Below, one piece after another: positions 35,835 to 43,831 of a DNA stretch of 64,000 bases (the stretch's first letter is position 1; every line of letters starts with the position of its first letter). Where the stretch lies: contig CALXBE010000002.1 of assembly GCA_944386495.1 (NCBI GenBank), positions 1 to 64,000 of the forward strand, in the 5' to 3' direction. The translations under genes were made by a program, and so were the position numbers. This DNA is from an uncultured Gemmiger sp. (GTDB lineage: Bacteria > Bacillota > Clostridia > Oscillospirales > Ruminococcaceae). The notes beneath the pieces are model-generated. The model was not told where the DNA came from. It was given only the letters and a program-made list of their open reading frames with translations, and did no database searches.

Positions 35835-35848
35835 GAATAACCCTCCTT

Positions 35849-35862
35849 CCTACAAATGTAGG
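35849..35862. promoter_or_regulatory. BlaI-type operator 1
   Basis: CCTACAAATGTAGG fits the BlaI/MecI site TACANNTGTA with matching flanks. It lies in the blaI leader, just before the start codon. Confidence 0.85.
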
Positions 35863-35876
35863 CGTTCTTTGATTTT

Positions 35877-35905
35877 ATCCTACACTTGTAGGAGAATTTT
35901 GTCAA
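35877..35905 (-). promoter_or_regulatory. Promoter of the blaI operon
   Basis: On the - strand TTGACA (35900-35905) and TAGGAT (35877-35882) are 17 bases apart; operator 2 lies within the spacer and -10. Confidence 0.8.
35879..35892. promoter_or_regulatory. BlaI-type operator 2
   Basis: CCTACACTTGTAGG is the second TACANNTGTA site. The two centres are 30 bases apart, about three helical turns, which suits cooperative binding on one face. Confidence 0.85.
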
Positions 35906-35907
35906 CA

Positions 35908-35940
35908 AAAAAATCCCTGCCCCCGGAAAGGGGCAGGGAT
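35908..35940 (-). terminator. Terminator of nfnA-nfnB
   Basis: An 11-bp stem (35913-35923 with 35930-35940) ends in a T run on the - strand, between the nfnB stop and the blaI promoter. Confidence 0.88.
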
Positions 35941-35963
35941 GAAAGGTCAAAAAGAACGATTTA

Positions 35964-37367
35964 TTACTTGTTCTTGTTCTGGATGTACTCGTCCATGGCC
36001 TTGGCGGCAGCCTTGCCGGCGCCCATGGCCAGGATAACGGTGGCGGCGCCGGTGACAGCGTCTCCGCCTGCGTAAACCCCTTCCCGGCTGGTCAGGCCGT
36101 CCTCGCCGTTGGTGACGATGCAGCCGTGACGGTTGGTTTCCAGACCGGGGGTGGTGCTCCGGATCAGGGGGTTGGGGCTGGTGCCGATGGACATGATCAT
36201 GGTGTCCACCTCCAGCACAAAGTCGCTGCCCTCCTTGACAATGGGACGGCGGCGGCCGGAAGCATCAGGCTCGCCCAGCTCCATCTCTACGCACCGCATA
36301 CCACGGACCATGCCGTTCTCGTCTCCCAGAACCTCCACGGGGTTGCAGAGGGTCTTGAAGATGATGCCTTCCTCCTGGGCATGCTCCACCTCTTCCAGAC
36401 GGGCGGGCAGCTCCTTCATGCTCCGGCGGTAGACAATATAAACGGTCTCGGCGCCCAGCCGCTTGGCGCACCGGGCGGCGTCCATGGCCACATTGCCGCC
36501 GCCTACTACGGCTACGGCGTGGCTGTGCATAATGGGGGTCTTGCTGTCGGAACGGTAAGCCTTCATCAGGTTTACACGGGTCAGGTATTCGTTGGCGCTG
36601 TAAACACCCTTCAGGCTCTCGCCGGGGATTCCCATAAAGTTGGGCAGGCCGGCGCCGGAAGCAATGTAAACACCCTCGTATCCCATCTCGCCCATCAGCT
36701 CGTCCACGGTGAGGACCTTGCCGATGACCATGTTGGTCTCGATTTTAACGCCCAGGTCTTTCAGGCCGTCGATTTCCTTCTGAACGATCTCCTTGGGGAG
36801 ACGGAACTGGGGAATACCATACATGAGCACGCCGCCAGCCACATGGAGGGCTTCGTAAACGGTGACATCGTAGCCCTTCTTGGCCAGGTCGCCTGCGGCG
36901 GTCAGACCGCTGGGGCCGGCACCGATGATGGCTACCTTATGGCCGTTGGGCTGGGGACGGGGAGGAACCTCGCAGGTGTTCTCCCGGTGCCAGTCGGCTA
37001 CAAACCGCTCCAGACGGCCAATGCCTACGCTCTCGCCCTTGATGCCACGGGTGCACTTTCCTTCGCACTGGTTTTCCTGGGGGCAGACCCGGCCGCAGAC
37101 GGCGGGGAGGGAGGAATCCCGGGCAATCACCTGGTAAGCCTCCTCAAAGTTGCCCTCGGCCACCTGATGGATGAAGGCGGGGATGTCGATGCCTACCGGG
37201 CAGCCGCTCTGGCAGGGCTTGTTCTTGCACTGGATGCACCGCTTGGCCTCGTTGACGGCCATCTCGGCGGTGTAGCCCAGAGCCACTTCCTCAAAGTTCT
37301 TGTTCCGCACATTGGGGTCCTGACTGGGCATGGGGCATTTATGAGGGTCCATATTGAAATTGGGCAT
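35964..37367 (-). CDS. nfnB: NfnB: glutamate synthase small-subunit-like flavoprotein
   Basis: This 467-residue subunit has two N-terminal [4Fe-4S] cluster motifs (CIQCKNKPCQSGCP, CGRVCPQENQCEGKC), an FAD site AIIGAGPSGLTAAGDL and an NADPH site AVVGGGNVAMDAARCAKRLG. It pairs with nfnA next door. NfnAB bifurcates electrons: it couples ferredoxin and NADH oxidation to reduction of two NADP+. The proteins also resemble sulfide dehydrogenase SudAB and the glutamate synthase small subunit GltD; the pairing makes Nfn the best call. Confidence 0.88.
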   Translation of the reverse strand: MPNFNMDPHKCPMPSQDPNVRNKNFEEVALGYTAEMAVNEAKRCIQCKNKPCQSGCPVGIDIPAFIHQVAEGNFEEAYQVIARDSSLPAVCGRVCPQENQCEGKCTRGIKGESVGIGRLERFVADWHRENTCEVPPRPQPNGHKVAIIGAGPSGLTAAGDLAKKGYDVTVYEALHVAGGVLMYGIPQFRLPKEIVQKEIDGLKDLGVKIETNMVIGKVLTVDELMGEMGYEGVYIASGAGLPNFMGIPGESLKGVYSANEYLTRVNLMKAYRSDSKTPIMHSHAVAVVGGGNVAMDAARCAKRLGAETVYIVYRRSMKELPARLEEVEHAQEEGIIFKTLCNPVEVLGDENGMVRGMRCVEMELGEPDASGRRRPIVKEGSDFVLEVDTMIMSIGTSPNPLIRSTTPGLETNRHGCIVTNGEDGLTSREGVYAGGDAVTGAATVILAMGAGKAAAKAMDEYIQNKNK

Positions 37368-37368
37368 T

Positions 37369-38211
37369 TTACTTTACCTCCTGCTTCATCAGGTTGCAGT
37401 GTTCGTCCCGGCGATGGGTCTCAAATTCCTTGTACATGGACCCACGCTTCATGGCCTCGTCAAAGTCCACCAGGTGTCCATCGAAGTCGGGGCCGTCCAC
37501 ACAGGCAAACTTGGTCTCGCCGCCCACGGTGAGACGGCAGCCGCCGCACATACCGGTGCCGTCGATCATAATGGGGTTCATGGAGACGATGGTCTTGATG
37601 CCGTATTTCTTGGTGGTCTGGCAGACAAACTTCATCATGATCAGGGGTCCGATGGTGATGACCTCGTCGTACTGGTTCCCTTCCTGAATGAGGGCTTCCA
37701 GGGCGGCGGTGACCACACCCTTCTCACCGTAGCTGCCGTCGTCGGTCATGACTTTCAGCACATCGCTGCAGGCTTTGAACTCGTCTTCCAGAATCAACAG
37801 GTCCTTGTTCCGGAAGCCTACCACGCTGTGGACTTCGCAGCCCTGCTCGTGGAGCTTCTGGGCAATGGGCAGGGCAATGGCGCAGCCCACGCCGCCGCCT
37901 ACTACGCAGACCTTCTTCAGGCCTTCGGTGTGGCTGGCAACACCCAGGGGGCCCACAAAATCATGTACGCTGTCCCCGGCATTCAGGGTATCCAGCTCCA
38001 TGGTGGTGCCGCCTACGATCTGGTAAATGATGGTCACGGTGCCTGCCTGGCGGTCATAACCGGCGATGGTCAGGGGAATCCGCTCGCTGTCCTCCAGAGG
38101 ACGCACAATGATAAACTGTCCCGGCTGGGCCTTTTTGGCAATGAGGGGAGCCTGAATCACCATTTTGGTCACAGTGGGATTGAGAGATACCTTCTCTATG
38201 ATCTTATTCAA
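37369..38211 (-). CDS. nfnA: NfnA: dihydroorotate dehydrogenase electron-transfer-like subunit
   Basis: This 280-residue subunit has a ferredoxin-reductase-like FAD domain (AQPGQFIIVRP), an NAD-binding part (VCVVGGGVGCAIALPIA) and a C-terminal [2Fe-2S] region (GMCGGCRLTVGG with a further ACVDGPDFDGH). I chose TTG at 38211 because AAAAGGAG lies 10 bases upstream and MNKIIEKVSLNPT fits the family; the longer reading at 38232 would start before the ribosome site. It precedes nfnB by one base. Confidence 0.88.
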   Translation of the reverse strand: MNKIIEKVSLNPTVTKMVIQAPLIAKKAQPGQFIIVRPLEDSERIPLTIAGYDRQAGTVTIIYQIVGGTTMELDTLNAGDSVHDFVGPLGVASHTEGLKKVCVVGGGVGCAIALPIAQKLHEQGCEVHSVVGFRNKDLLILEDEFKACSDVLKVMTDDGSYGEKGVVTAALEALIQEGNQYDEVITIGPLIMMKFVCQTTKKYGIKTIVSMNPIMIDGTGMCGGCRLTVGGETKFACVDGPDFDGHLVDFDEAMKRGSMYKEFETHRRDEHCNLMKQEVK

Positions 38212-38283
38212 TCTCTGTCCACTCCTTTTCAAGTAGATTTTCGCTTTCCCGTTTCCCTATAAAATTTTCGGTCAACCGATTCC

Positions 38284-38312
38284 ATTATATAAGAAACCCT
38301 TCCAAAAGGCAA
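38284..38312 (-). promoter_or_regulatory. Promoter of nfnAB
   Basis: On the - strand TTGCCT (38307-38312) and TATAAT (38284-38289) are 17 bases apart. Confidence 0.75.
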
Positions 38313-38344
38313 CAAAAATAGCCTCCCGCCCTGGAAAAAGGCAA

Positions 38345-38376
38345 CAAAAAACCCCGCCGGGGAATCCCGGCGGGGT
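38345..38376 (-). terminator. Terminator of fba
   Basis: ACCCCGCCGGG and CCCGGCGGGGT form the stem with a run of T on the - strand. Confidence 0.88.
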
Positions 38377-38391
38377 AAGAGAGATAAAATA

Positions 38392-39255
38392 TCAGGCCTT
38401 ATTGGCGCTGCCGAACAGCTCGATCTTCTCCCGAACGGTAGCCTTGATAGCCTCGGCACCGGGGGCCAGGAGCTTACGGGGGTCAAAGCCCTTGCCCTGC
38501 AGGTCCTTGCCGGCTTCCACATACTCACGGGTAGCAGCAGCAAAGGCGAGCTGGCACTCGGTGTTCACATTGATCTTGGAAACACCCAGGCTGATGGCCT
38601 TCTTGATCATGTCGGCAGGGATGCCGGTGCCGCCATGGAGAACCAGGGGGATGTTATCGGTGGCCTGATGGATCTTGTCCAGAGCCTCGAAGTCCAGACC
38701 CTTCCAGTTGGCGGGGTACTTGCCGTGGATGTTGCCGATACCGGCAGCCAGGAAGTCAATGCCCAGAGCGGAGATCTTGGCGCACTCAGCGGGATCGGCA
38801 ACCTCGCCGGCACCGATAACGCCGTCCTCTTCGCCGCCGATGGAACCAACCTCGGCCTCGATGGAAACGCCCATGTCGTGAGCCATCTTGACCAGCTCGC
38901 TGGTCTTGGCAATGTTCTCCTCGAGATCGTAGTGGCTGCCGTCAAACATGATGCTGGTGAAACCGGCTTCCAGGCAGGCCTTGGCGCCTTCGTAGGAGCC
39001 GTGGTCCAGGTGCAGAGCTACGGGAACGGTGATTCCCAGGCTCTCGTCCATGGCCTTGACCATGGCAGCTACGGTCTTGTAACCGGTCATATACTTACCG
39101 GCGCCCTCAGATACGCCCAGAATCACGGGGCTGTTCATCTCCTGAGCGGTGAGCAGAATGGACTTGGTCCATTCCAGGTTGTTGATGTTGAACTGACCCA
39201 CGGCATAGTGACCGTCACGGGCCTTCAAAAGCATTTCCGCTGCATTTACCAGCAT
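38392..39255 (-). CDS. fba: Class II fructose-bisphosphate aldolase
   Basis: This zinc-dependent aldolase of 287 residues cleaves fructose-1,6-bisphosphate in glycolysis. It shows the zinc motif ALHLDHGS, the MFDGSHYDLEENI region, GEEDGVIGAGEVAD and the phosphate-binding VLHGGTGIPADMI. The second of two close ATG codons (39255) fits the GGGAGG site and the family start MLVNAAEMLLKARDGHYAVGQFN-like N-terminus. Codon use is strongly biased, as expected for a highly expressed enzyme. Confidence 0.95.
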   Translation of the reverse strand: MLVNAAEMLLKARDGHYAVGQFNINNLEWTKSILLTAQEMNSPVILGVSEGAGKYMTGYKTVAAMVKAMDESLGITVPVALHLDHGSYEGAKACLEAGFTSIMFDGSHYDLEENIAKTSELVKMAHDMGVSIEAEVGSIGGEEDGVIGAGEVADPAECAKISALGIDFLAAGIGNIHGKYPANWKGLDFEALDKIHQATDNIPLVLHGGTGIPADMIKKAISLGVSKINVNTECQLAFAAATREYVEAGKDLQGKGFDPRKLLAPGAEAIKATVREKIELFGSANKA

Positions 39256-39313
39256 ATACATTACCTCCCAAAATTTGCGTTCGAGGGACAGAAACCCGCC
39301 CTCATACAGCTTC

Positions 39314-39343
39314 ATTATACACCAACCCCCAAAACAAAAGCAA
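39314..39343 (-). promoter_or_regulatory. Promoter of fba
   Basis: On the - strand TTGCTT (39338-39343) and TATAAT (39314-39319) are 18 bases apart with TG directly before the -10. Confidence 0.7.
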
Positions 39344-39443
39344 CGGGTTGTCCATAAAAAATAATGCTTTGGAGGAAATAAAGCGCAACAAGTCAACAAT
39401 GGGTAGAATTTTCAGGAATGAAATCGGCCCTGAAAGGTCAAAT

Positions 39444-39566
39444 TGTGGAAAACTCACCCTTTGAGGAAGGGGTTTTTCACATTTTCCACCGACTTTTCCA
39501 CAATCGGAAATCCGGGCGTGCCATTTTACGGGGCGTAAAACCATTTTCCAAAAAGGACTGGAAAAT
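39444..39566. promoter_or_regulatory. Cluster of DnaA-box-like sites and short palindromes
   Basis: In the non-coding stretch 39344-39644 lie TTTTCCACA on the - strand (39444-39452), TTTTCCACC (39482-39490) and TTTTCCACA (39494-39502), each one or two bases from the DnaA box TTATCCACA. Nearby are exact inverted repeats: CGGAAATCCG (39505-39514), TTTTACG/CGTAAAA (39524-39540) and ATTTTCCA/TGGAAAAT (39543-39566). No dnaA or dnaN gene is near, so an oriC is unlikely. Confidence 0.5.
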
Positions 39567-39578
39567 CACGGGGGATGG

Positions 39579-39587
39579 TGTTATACT
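39579..39587 (+). promoter_or_regulatory. Extended -10 of rlmB
   Basis: TGT followed by TATACT at 39582-39587 forms an extended -10; the -35 region is poor. Confidence 0.45.
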
Positions 39588-39644
39588 TGTATTTGTTTAT
39601 AAAAAGTAAAAATGGCGTAGAAGCCCAAAATTCCGGAGGTATCC

Positions 39645-40406
39645 ATGCACCAGAATCCTGAATCGAAAACCGAAAATTTGGTTTACGGGAAAAATCCCGT
39701 GGCAGAACTGCTGAAAAGCGGCGGGGTGGATACCCTTCTGCTGGCGGACAGCATGGCCCCTCAACAGGCTGGGTATTACCAGGCACTGGCCAAGAAGGCC
39801 GGGGCCGTGGTCAAGCGGGTGCCTGCCAATAAGCTCAAGCTTATGACCGGCACCGACAGCCACCAGGGTGTGGCCGCCTGGGCCAGCGTGGTGGAATATG
39901 TGGGCCTGGATCAGCTGCTGGAGAAAGCCCGCCAGGAGGGACAGCCTCCCTTCCTGGTTCTCTGTGACGGAGTGGAGGACCCCCATAACCTGGGGGCCAT
40001 CATCCGGAGCGCCCTGCTCTGCGGAGCCCACGGTGTGGTCATCCCCAAACGGGGCGGCGCCGCCATCACCCCTATTGTCATGAAGAGCAGCGCCGGAGCC
40101 GCCGCCACCCTGCCGGTGGCCCGGGTCGCCAACATCGGGGAAGCCATCCGGAAGCTGAAAGAGGAAAATGTATTTGTTTACTGCGCTGATATGGATGGCG
40201 TGTCTTTGCGGAAGAATAATCTTACAGGCCCCATCGCTCTGGTCATGGGCGGAGAGGGCAGCGGCGTCAGCCCCCTGGTGAAGAAACTCTGTGATGGTGT
40301 GGTAGCCCTGGATATGGCTGCCGGCGTAGGCGGAGTGGACAGCTTCAATGTGTCGGTGGCCGCCGGAGTCATTATGTACGAGATCATGTCCCAGCGTAAG
40401 GGATAA
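39645..40406 (+). CDS. rlmB: 23S rRNA (guanosine-2'-O-)-methyltransferase RlmB-like
   Basis: This SpoU/TrmH-fold 2'-O-methyltransferase of 253 residues has an N-terminal substrate-binding domain (NLVYGKNPVAELL) and the knotted SAM domain with the motifs CDGVEDPHNLGAIIRSA, LVMGGEGSGVSPLV and SFNVSVAAGVIMYE. RlmB-type enzymes modify G2251 of 23S rRNA; other TrmH homologues cannot be ruled out. The gene precedes a P-type-ATPase-like gene by 10 bases. Confidence 0.9.
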   Translation: MHQNPESKTENLVYGKNPVAELLKSGGVDTLLLADSMAPQQAGYYQALAKKAGAVVKRVPANKLKLMTGTDSHQGVAAWASVVEYVGLDQLLEKARQEGQPPFLVLCDGVEDPHNLGAIIRSALLCGAHGVVIPKRGGAAITPIVMKSSAGAAATLPVARVANIGEAIRKLKEENVFVYCADMDGVSLRKNNLTGPIALVMGGEGSGVSPLVKKLCDGVVALDMAAGVGGVDSFNVSVAAGVIMYEIMSQRKG

Positions 40407-40416
40407 GGAGAAGGAA

Positions 40417-43400
40417 ATGGGAAGACAAAAGTCTCAGGCATCCGTGGATGAAATTCTTCAGGATGTGCGAAACAGGGCCAAGGAGGAACATGCCCGCACC
40501 GCCCGGCAGGACGATGAGGTAGATGAAATCCTGGCCAGCCTGGGGATGGGCAAGTCCCTTCCCCCCCGGCGGAGGAGCCGCTCGCTGGAACAGCCGTCCC
40601 AGCCCGCACCCCAGCCTGCCCCCAGTGCAGGGCAGCAGCCGGAGGTGAAGGCCAGTCAGCCCTCCCGCCAGATGGGGGGAACCCGGCCTCAGGGGCAGCC
40701 TGCTCCCAGAGCAGCACAGCCCCAGCCCAAACAGGCCCAGCCAGCCCCCAAGGCTCAGCCGGTAAAAGAGCAGGTCCGCCCTGCCCCTCAGACCCAGCTG
40801 CCCTCTCAGCCGGTAAAGGCCAAGGCAGAACTGCCTTCCCAGCCGGTACAGCCCAAAACCCAGCTGCCCGCCCAGCCGGTCCAGCCTGCAGCCCAGCCCG
40901 CTCAGCCGGTGATCGAGGACGCGGTCCACGGCTTTTTCAACAGCGCCAAGGACAACGGCCTTTTGGAGGACCCCAGCGAGCTGCTCAAGAAAGAGGAGCG
41001 GTTCCGGAGCGTTTTCAGCAAGAGCGTTTCGGTGATTCCCGGAGAGAAGAATCACGCCTTTGAGGATACCGGGGACTGGACCACCGACTTTGAACAGGTG
41101 GACAAGAAAAAGCGCTGGAGCTTTTTCGGAAAGAAGAAAGACAAGGCCAAGGCTCAGCCTGCGCCGGAACCCCAGGAGGAACCGGCAGTGGAGGAGGAGC
41201 CTCTGGAAATCGAACCTTACCAGTTCGGCGCTGCAGAGGAGCCCCAGGTCATAGAAAACCTGCCCGGCCAGCAGTATTACAACGCCACCACCAGCATTCC
41301 CAAGGTGACGGCCACTGAGCAGAAAAAGGCATGGAGCGAGGAAATCGACCTGCCCAGCGCCAGGGATGCCAGCTATACCTCTGCCTGGGCCCGGGCGGAA
41401 ACCCGCCGGGAGGGCAGTTTCCAGTTCGGCAAGGTGGATGCAGGCCAGCTGAAAAAGCTCCTTTTCTCCACCGGAGAACAGCCTGCCCCCAAGAAGGTCC
41501 CTACCGGAAAAATCCAGTTTGGGGGAGCCCAGGAACCGGTGCAGCAGCCCGCTGCTCCCGCTCCCGCACCTGCCCCTGAGCAGTACACTCCCACCGGAGA
41601 GATGGATTTCTTCCCGGAACAGGAATCCCAGGAGGAGCGGATTCCTACCGGTCAGATGGACCTGAGTGAGGCACTCTTTGCTCAGGAGGCTCCCCAGGAG
41701 CAGTCTGCTCCTGCCCAGGACCAGCGGATTCCCACCGGACAGATTCAGCTTACCCCCGAGGAAGGGGCAGAGGCTGCTCAGCCCCTCCAGATGACGGCGG
41801 AACAGCAGTTTGTCAATACGGTGGCAGAAAATATCATCAGTGACAGCATGCTCCTGGACCAGGTGCCTCTGGATGAGGAGGACCAGGAGGAAGAAGCCGG
41901 GACCAAAACCGGCAGAAAAGGCCTGGCCCGGCTGCTGGGAGTGCCCCAGGACGAGGAGGAGACCCAGTCTCCCTTTGAGGAGGTGGAGGATACCTTCAAG
42001 CCGGACGAGCTGGTGGACGACTACAACAAGCCGGAGGATGCTCCCGGCGTGGCTGCCGACCTGGCAGATATGGCTTTCCACCTGAAAATTCGGACGGTGG
42101 TCACCGGCGCCCTCTCTCTCATCCTGCTTTACCTGGCTCTTGCTGCGGAGGGATTCCTTCCCGCCATCTCGGCAGTGGACCCTGCCTATGCACCTCAGCC
42201 TTACCTGGCGGCCAACCTGATTCTCCTGGCCGTGGGAGCTGTTATAAGCCAGTCCACACTCCTGGGCGGATTCCAGGGGCTTTTCGGCCAGCCTAACCCG
42301 GACAGCATCCCGGCCCTGGCTACCCTGGCCAGCGCCCTTCAGCTGGTCCTCTTCCTGGTAATGGACGGCTGGTACAAGCCGGGAGAAATGTCGATTTATG
42401 CCCCTGTGGCCCTTCTGCTCCTCTGCTTCAACAGCCTGGGCAAGAGCCTGTTCAGCCAGGTGGCCCGGGATAACTTTGAACTGGTGAGCAACGGGGTGGA
42501 CCACGCCGCCGCTTACCGGCTGCGGGATAACCAGCTGGTCCGGGAACTGGCCAAGGGACTGGACCTGGAAAAGCCTGACCTGCTTCTCAGCCGCCCCACC
42601 GTGCTGGTCCGGGGATTCCTGACCAATACTTTCAGCCAGCGTAAGAGCGACAGCGCCGCCAAGAAACTTTCCCTGGCCCTGCTGGGCACGGCCCTGGCCT
42701 GCGCCCTTATCAGCGGCCTGATTCAGAAGAACGGGGGACAGGCCATTACCGCCTTTGCGGCAGTCTTCTGCCTGGGTGGACCTTTGGCAGGGACCCTGCT
42801 CTCCGCTATCCCTGAGGCACAGATGCAGAAGCACGCTTCCCGGGTGGGAGCAGTGGTGCCGGGTTGGAATTCCATCCGGCAGCTTTGCAGCGCCAACACC
42901 ATCCAGGTAGCTACCGGGGACCTTTTTCCCAGCGGCAGCATCAAGCTCCACGGAATCAAGACCTTTGAGAAGGAACGGATCGACCTGGCCATCGTCTATG
43001 CAGCCAGCATCCTGGTGGAGGGGTGCGATACCCTGCGGAATGTGTTCCTGGGAATCCTTCAGAATGACCGGCGGCTGCTGCTGCCGGTGGAGAACCTGAC
43101 CGCCGAGATCGGGGCCGGATTCCTGGGCTGGATTCAGAATAACCGGGTCATTGTGGGCAACCGGTATATGATGGAAAAATACCAGATCCCGCTGCCCGAC
43201 CTGGAATTTGAAAAGCGTTATACCGCCAACGGCCGCCGGCCCATCTACCTGTCCGTGTCCGGCAAGCTGTTCGGCATGTTCCTGGTCAGCTACGAACCCA
43301 ACCCGGAAGCCTATGATGCACTCACCAGCCTGAATGCAGGCGGAGTGAATTTCCTGGTCACCGGCACCGACTTCCTGGTGGATGCCGCCCTGGTGGAGGA

Positions 43401-43743
43401 CACCTACGGCCTTATCCCCGGCACCGTCAAGCTGCTGGACGCCGAGGAAAGCGACCTGCTGGCCCCCAACATTGCCTGGCTCAGCGAGAGCGAGGGCTGC
43501 ATGATCCATATGGGCAGCTTTGCCAGCTATGCCGGCGGTATGCTGGCCGCCTGGGGCGCTGCCCGGGGAGAGAAAGCAGCAGCTCTTGCCATGGAGATCT
43601 CTGTTCTCATCAGCTGTGTGCTCAGCATTGCATTCTGCTGCCTGGGCAGCTTCACGGGGCTCAGCCTTCTCCAGCTGCTCCTTTATCAGGCGGCCTGGAC
43701 CGGGATTACCCTGGCTCTGCCCCTGATTCAAAAATATCGCTAA
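40417..43743 (+). CDS. Large membrane protein resembling a catalytically dead P-type ATPase
   Basis: Residues 1 to about 540 are low-complexity: Pro/Gln/Ala-rich (about 55-165) with three LPxQPV-like repeats, then acidic stretches and four PTG[KEQ][IM] repeats at residues 362, 392, 410 and 439. Residues 560-1108 resemble a heavy-metal P1B ATPase in layout: about six membrane helices, a cytosolic part, two final helices, and EIGAGFLGW...RVIVGNRYMMEKY like the nucleotide domain. The phosphorylation motif DKTGT is replaced by VATGDLFPSG (near 835), TGDN by VTGTD (near 980), and GDGxND is absent. I infer a pseudo-ATPase with a scaffold or sensing role. ATG at 40417 follows AAGGAG. Confidence 0.75.
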   Translation: MGRQKSQASVDEILQDVRNRAKEEHARTARQDDEVDEILASLGMGKSLPPRRRSRSLEQPSQPAPQPAPSAGQQPEVKASQPSRQMGGTRPQGQPAPRAAQPQPKQAQPAPKAQPVKEQVRPAPQTQLPSQPVKAKAELPSQPVQPKTQLPAQPVQPAAQPAQPVIEDAVHGFFNSAKDNGLLEDPSELLKKEERFRSVFSKSVSVIPGEKNHAFEDTGDWTTDFEQVDKKKRWSFFGKKKDKAKAQPAPEPQEEPAVEEEPLEIEPYQFGAAEEPQVIENLPGQQYYNATTSIPKVTATEQKKAWSEEIDLPSARDASYTSAWARAETRREGSFQFGKVDAGQLKKLLFSTGEQPAPKKVPTGKIQFGGAQEPVQQPAAPAPAPAPEQYTPTGEMDFFPEQESQEERIPTGQMDLSEALFAQEAPQEQSAPAQDQRIPTGQIQLTPEEGAEAAQPLQMTAEQQFVNTVAENIISDSMLLDQVPLDEEDQEEEAGTKTGRKGLARLLGVPQDEEETQSPFEEVEDTFKPDELVDDYNKPEDAPGVAADLADMAFHLKIRTVVTGALSLILLYLALAAEGFLPAISAVDPAYAPQPYLAANLILLAVGAVISQSTLLGGFQGLFGQPNPDSIPALATLASALQLVLFLVMDGWYKPGEMSIYAPVALLLLCFNSLGKSLFSQVARDNFELVSNGVDHAAAYRLRDNQLVRELAKGLDLEKPDLLLSRPTVLVRGFLTNTFSQRKSDSAAKKLSLALLGTALACALISGLIQKNGGQAITAFAAVFCLGGPLAGTLLSAIPEAQMQKHASRVGAVVPGWNSIRQLCSANTIQVATGDLFPSGSIKLHGIKTFEKERIDLAIVYAASILVEGCDTLRNVFLGILQNDRRLLLPVENLTAEIGAGFLGWIQNNRVIVGNRYMMEKYQIPLPDLEFEKRYTANGRRPIYLSVSGKLFGMFLVSYEPNPEAYDALTSLNAGGVNFLVTGTDFLVDAALVEDTYGLIPGTVKLLDAEESDLLAPNIAWLSESEGCMIHMGSFASYAGGMLAAWGAARGEKAAALAMEISVLISCVLSIAFCCLGSFTGLSLLQLLLYQAAWTGITLALPLIQKYR
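40793..40900 (+). repeat. Degenerate tandem repeat coding LPxQPV units
   Basis: Three in-frame units of about 33-36 bases encode LPSQPVKAKAE, LPSQPVQPKTQ and LPAQPVQPAAQ in the disordered N-terminus of the P-type-ATPase-like protein. Confidence 0.65.
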
Positions 43744-43751
43744 ACCACACC

Positions 43752-43786
43752 AAAGGCGGCCTGCCCCAAGGACAGACCGCCTTTTA
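43752..43786 (+). terminator. Terminator after the P-type-ATPase-like gene
   Basis: AAAGGCGG at 43752-43759 pairs with CCGCCTTT at 43777-43784, with further inner pairing of CTG and CAG. Confidence 0.8.
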
Positions 43787-43831
43787 CAAGTTCACCCCAA
43801 ATTTTATTACGAATAAGGAAAAAGCAAAACA

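Noticed and set aside
39444-39566. Replication origin
   Set aside because: DnaA-like boxes are few and imperfect, and dnaA, dnaN, rnpA or similar origin neighbours are absent.
40793-41760. CRISPR-like spacing of the repeats in the large membrane protein gene
   Set aside because: The repeats are in-frame protein-coding units with varied sequence, not a CRISPR array; no array was seen anywhere in the window.
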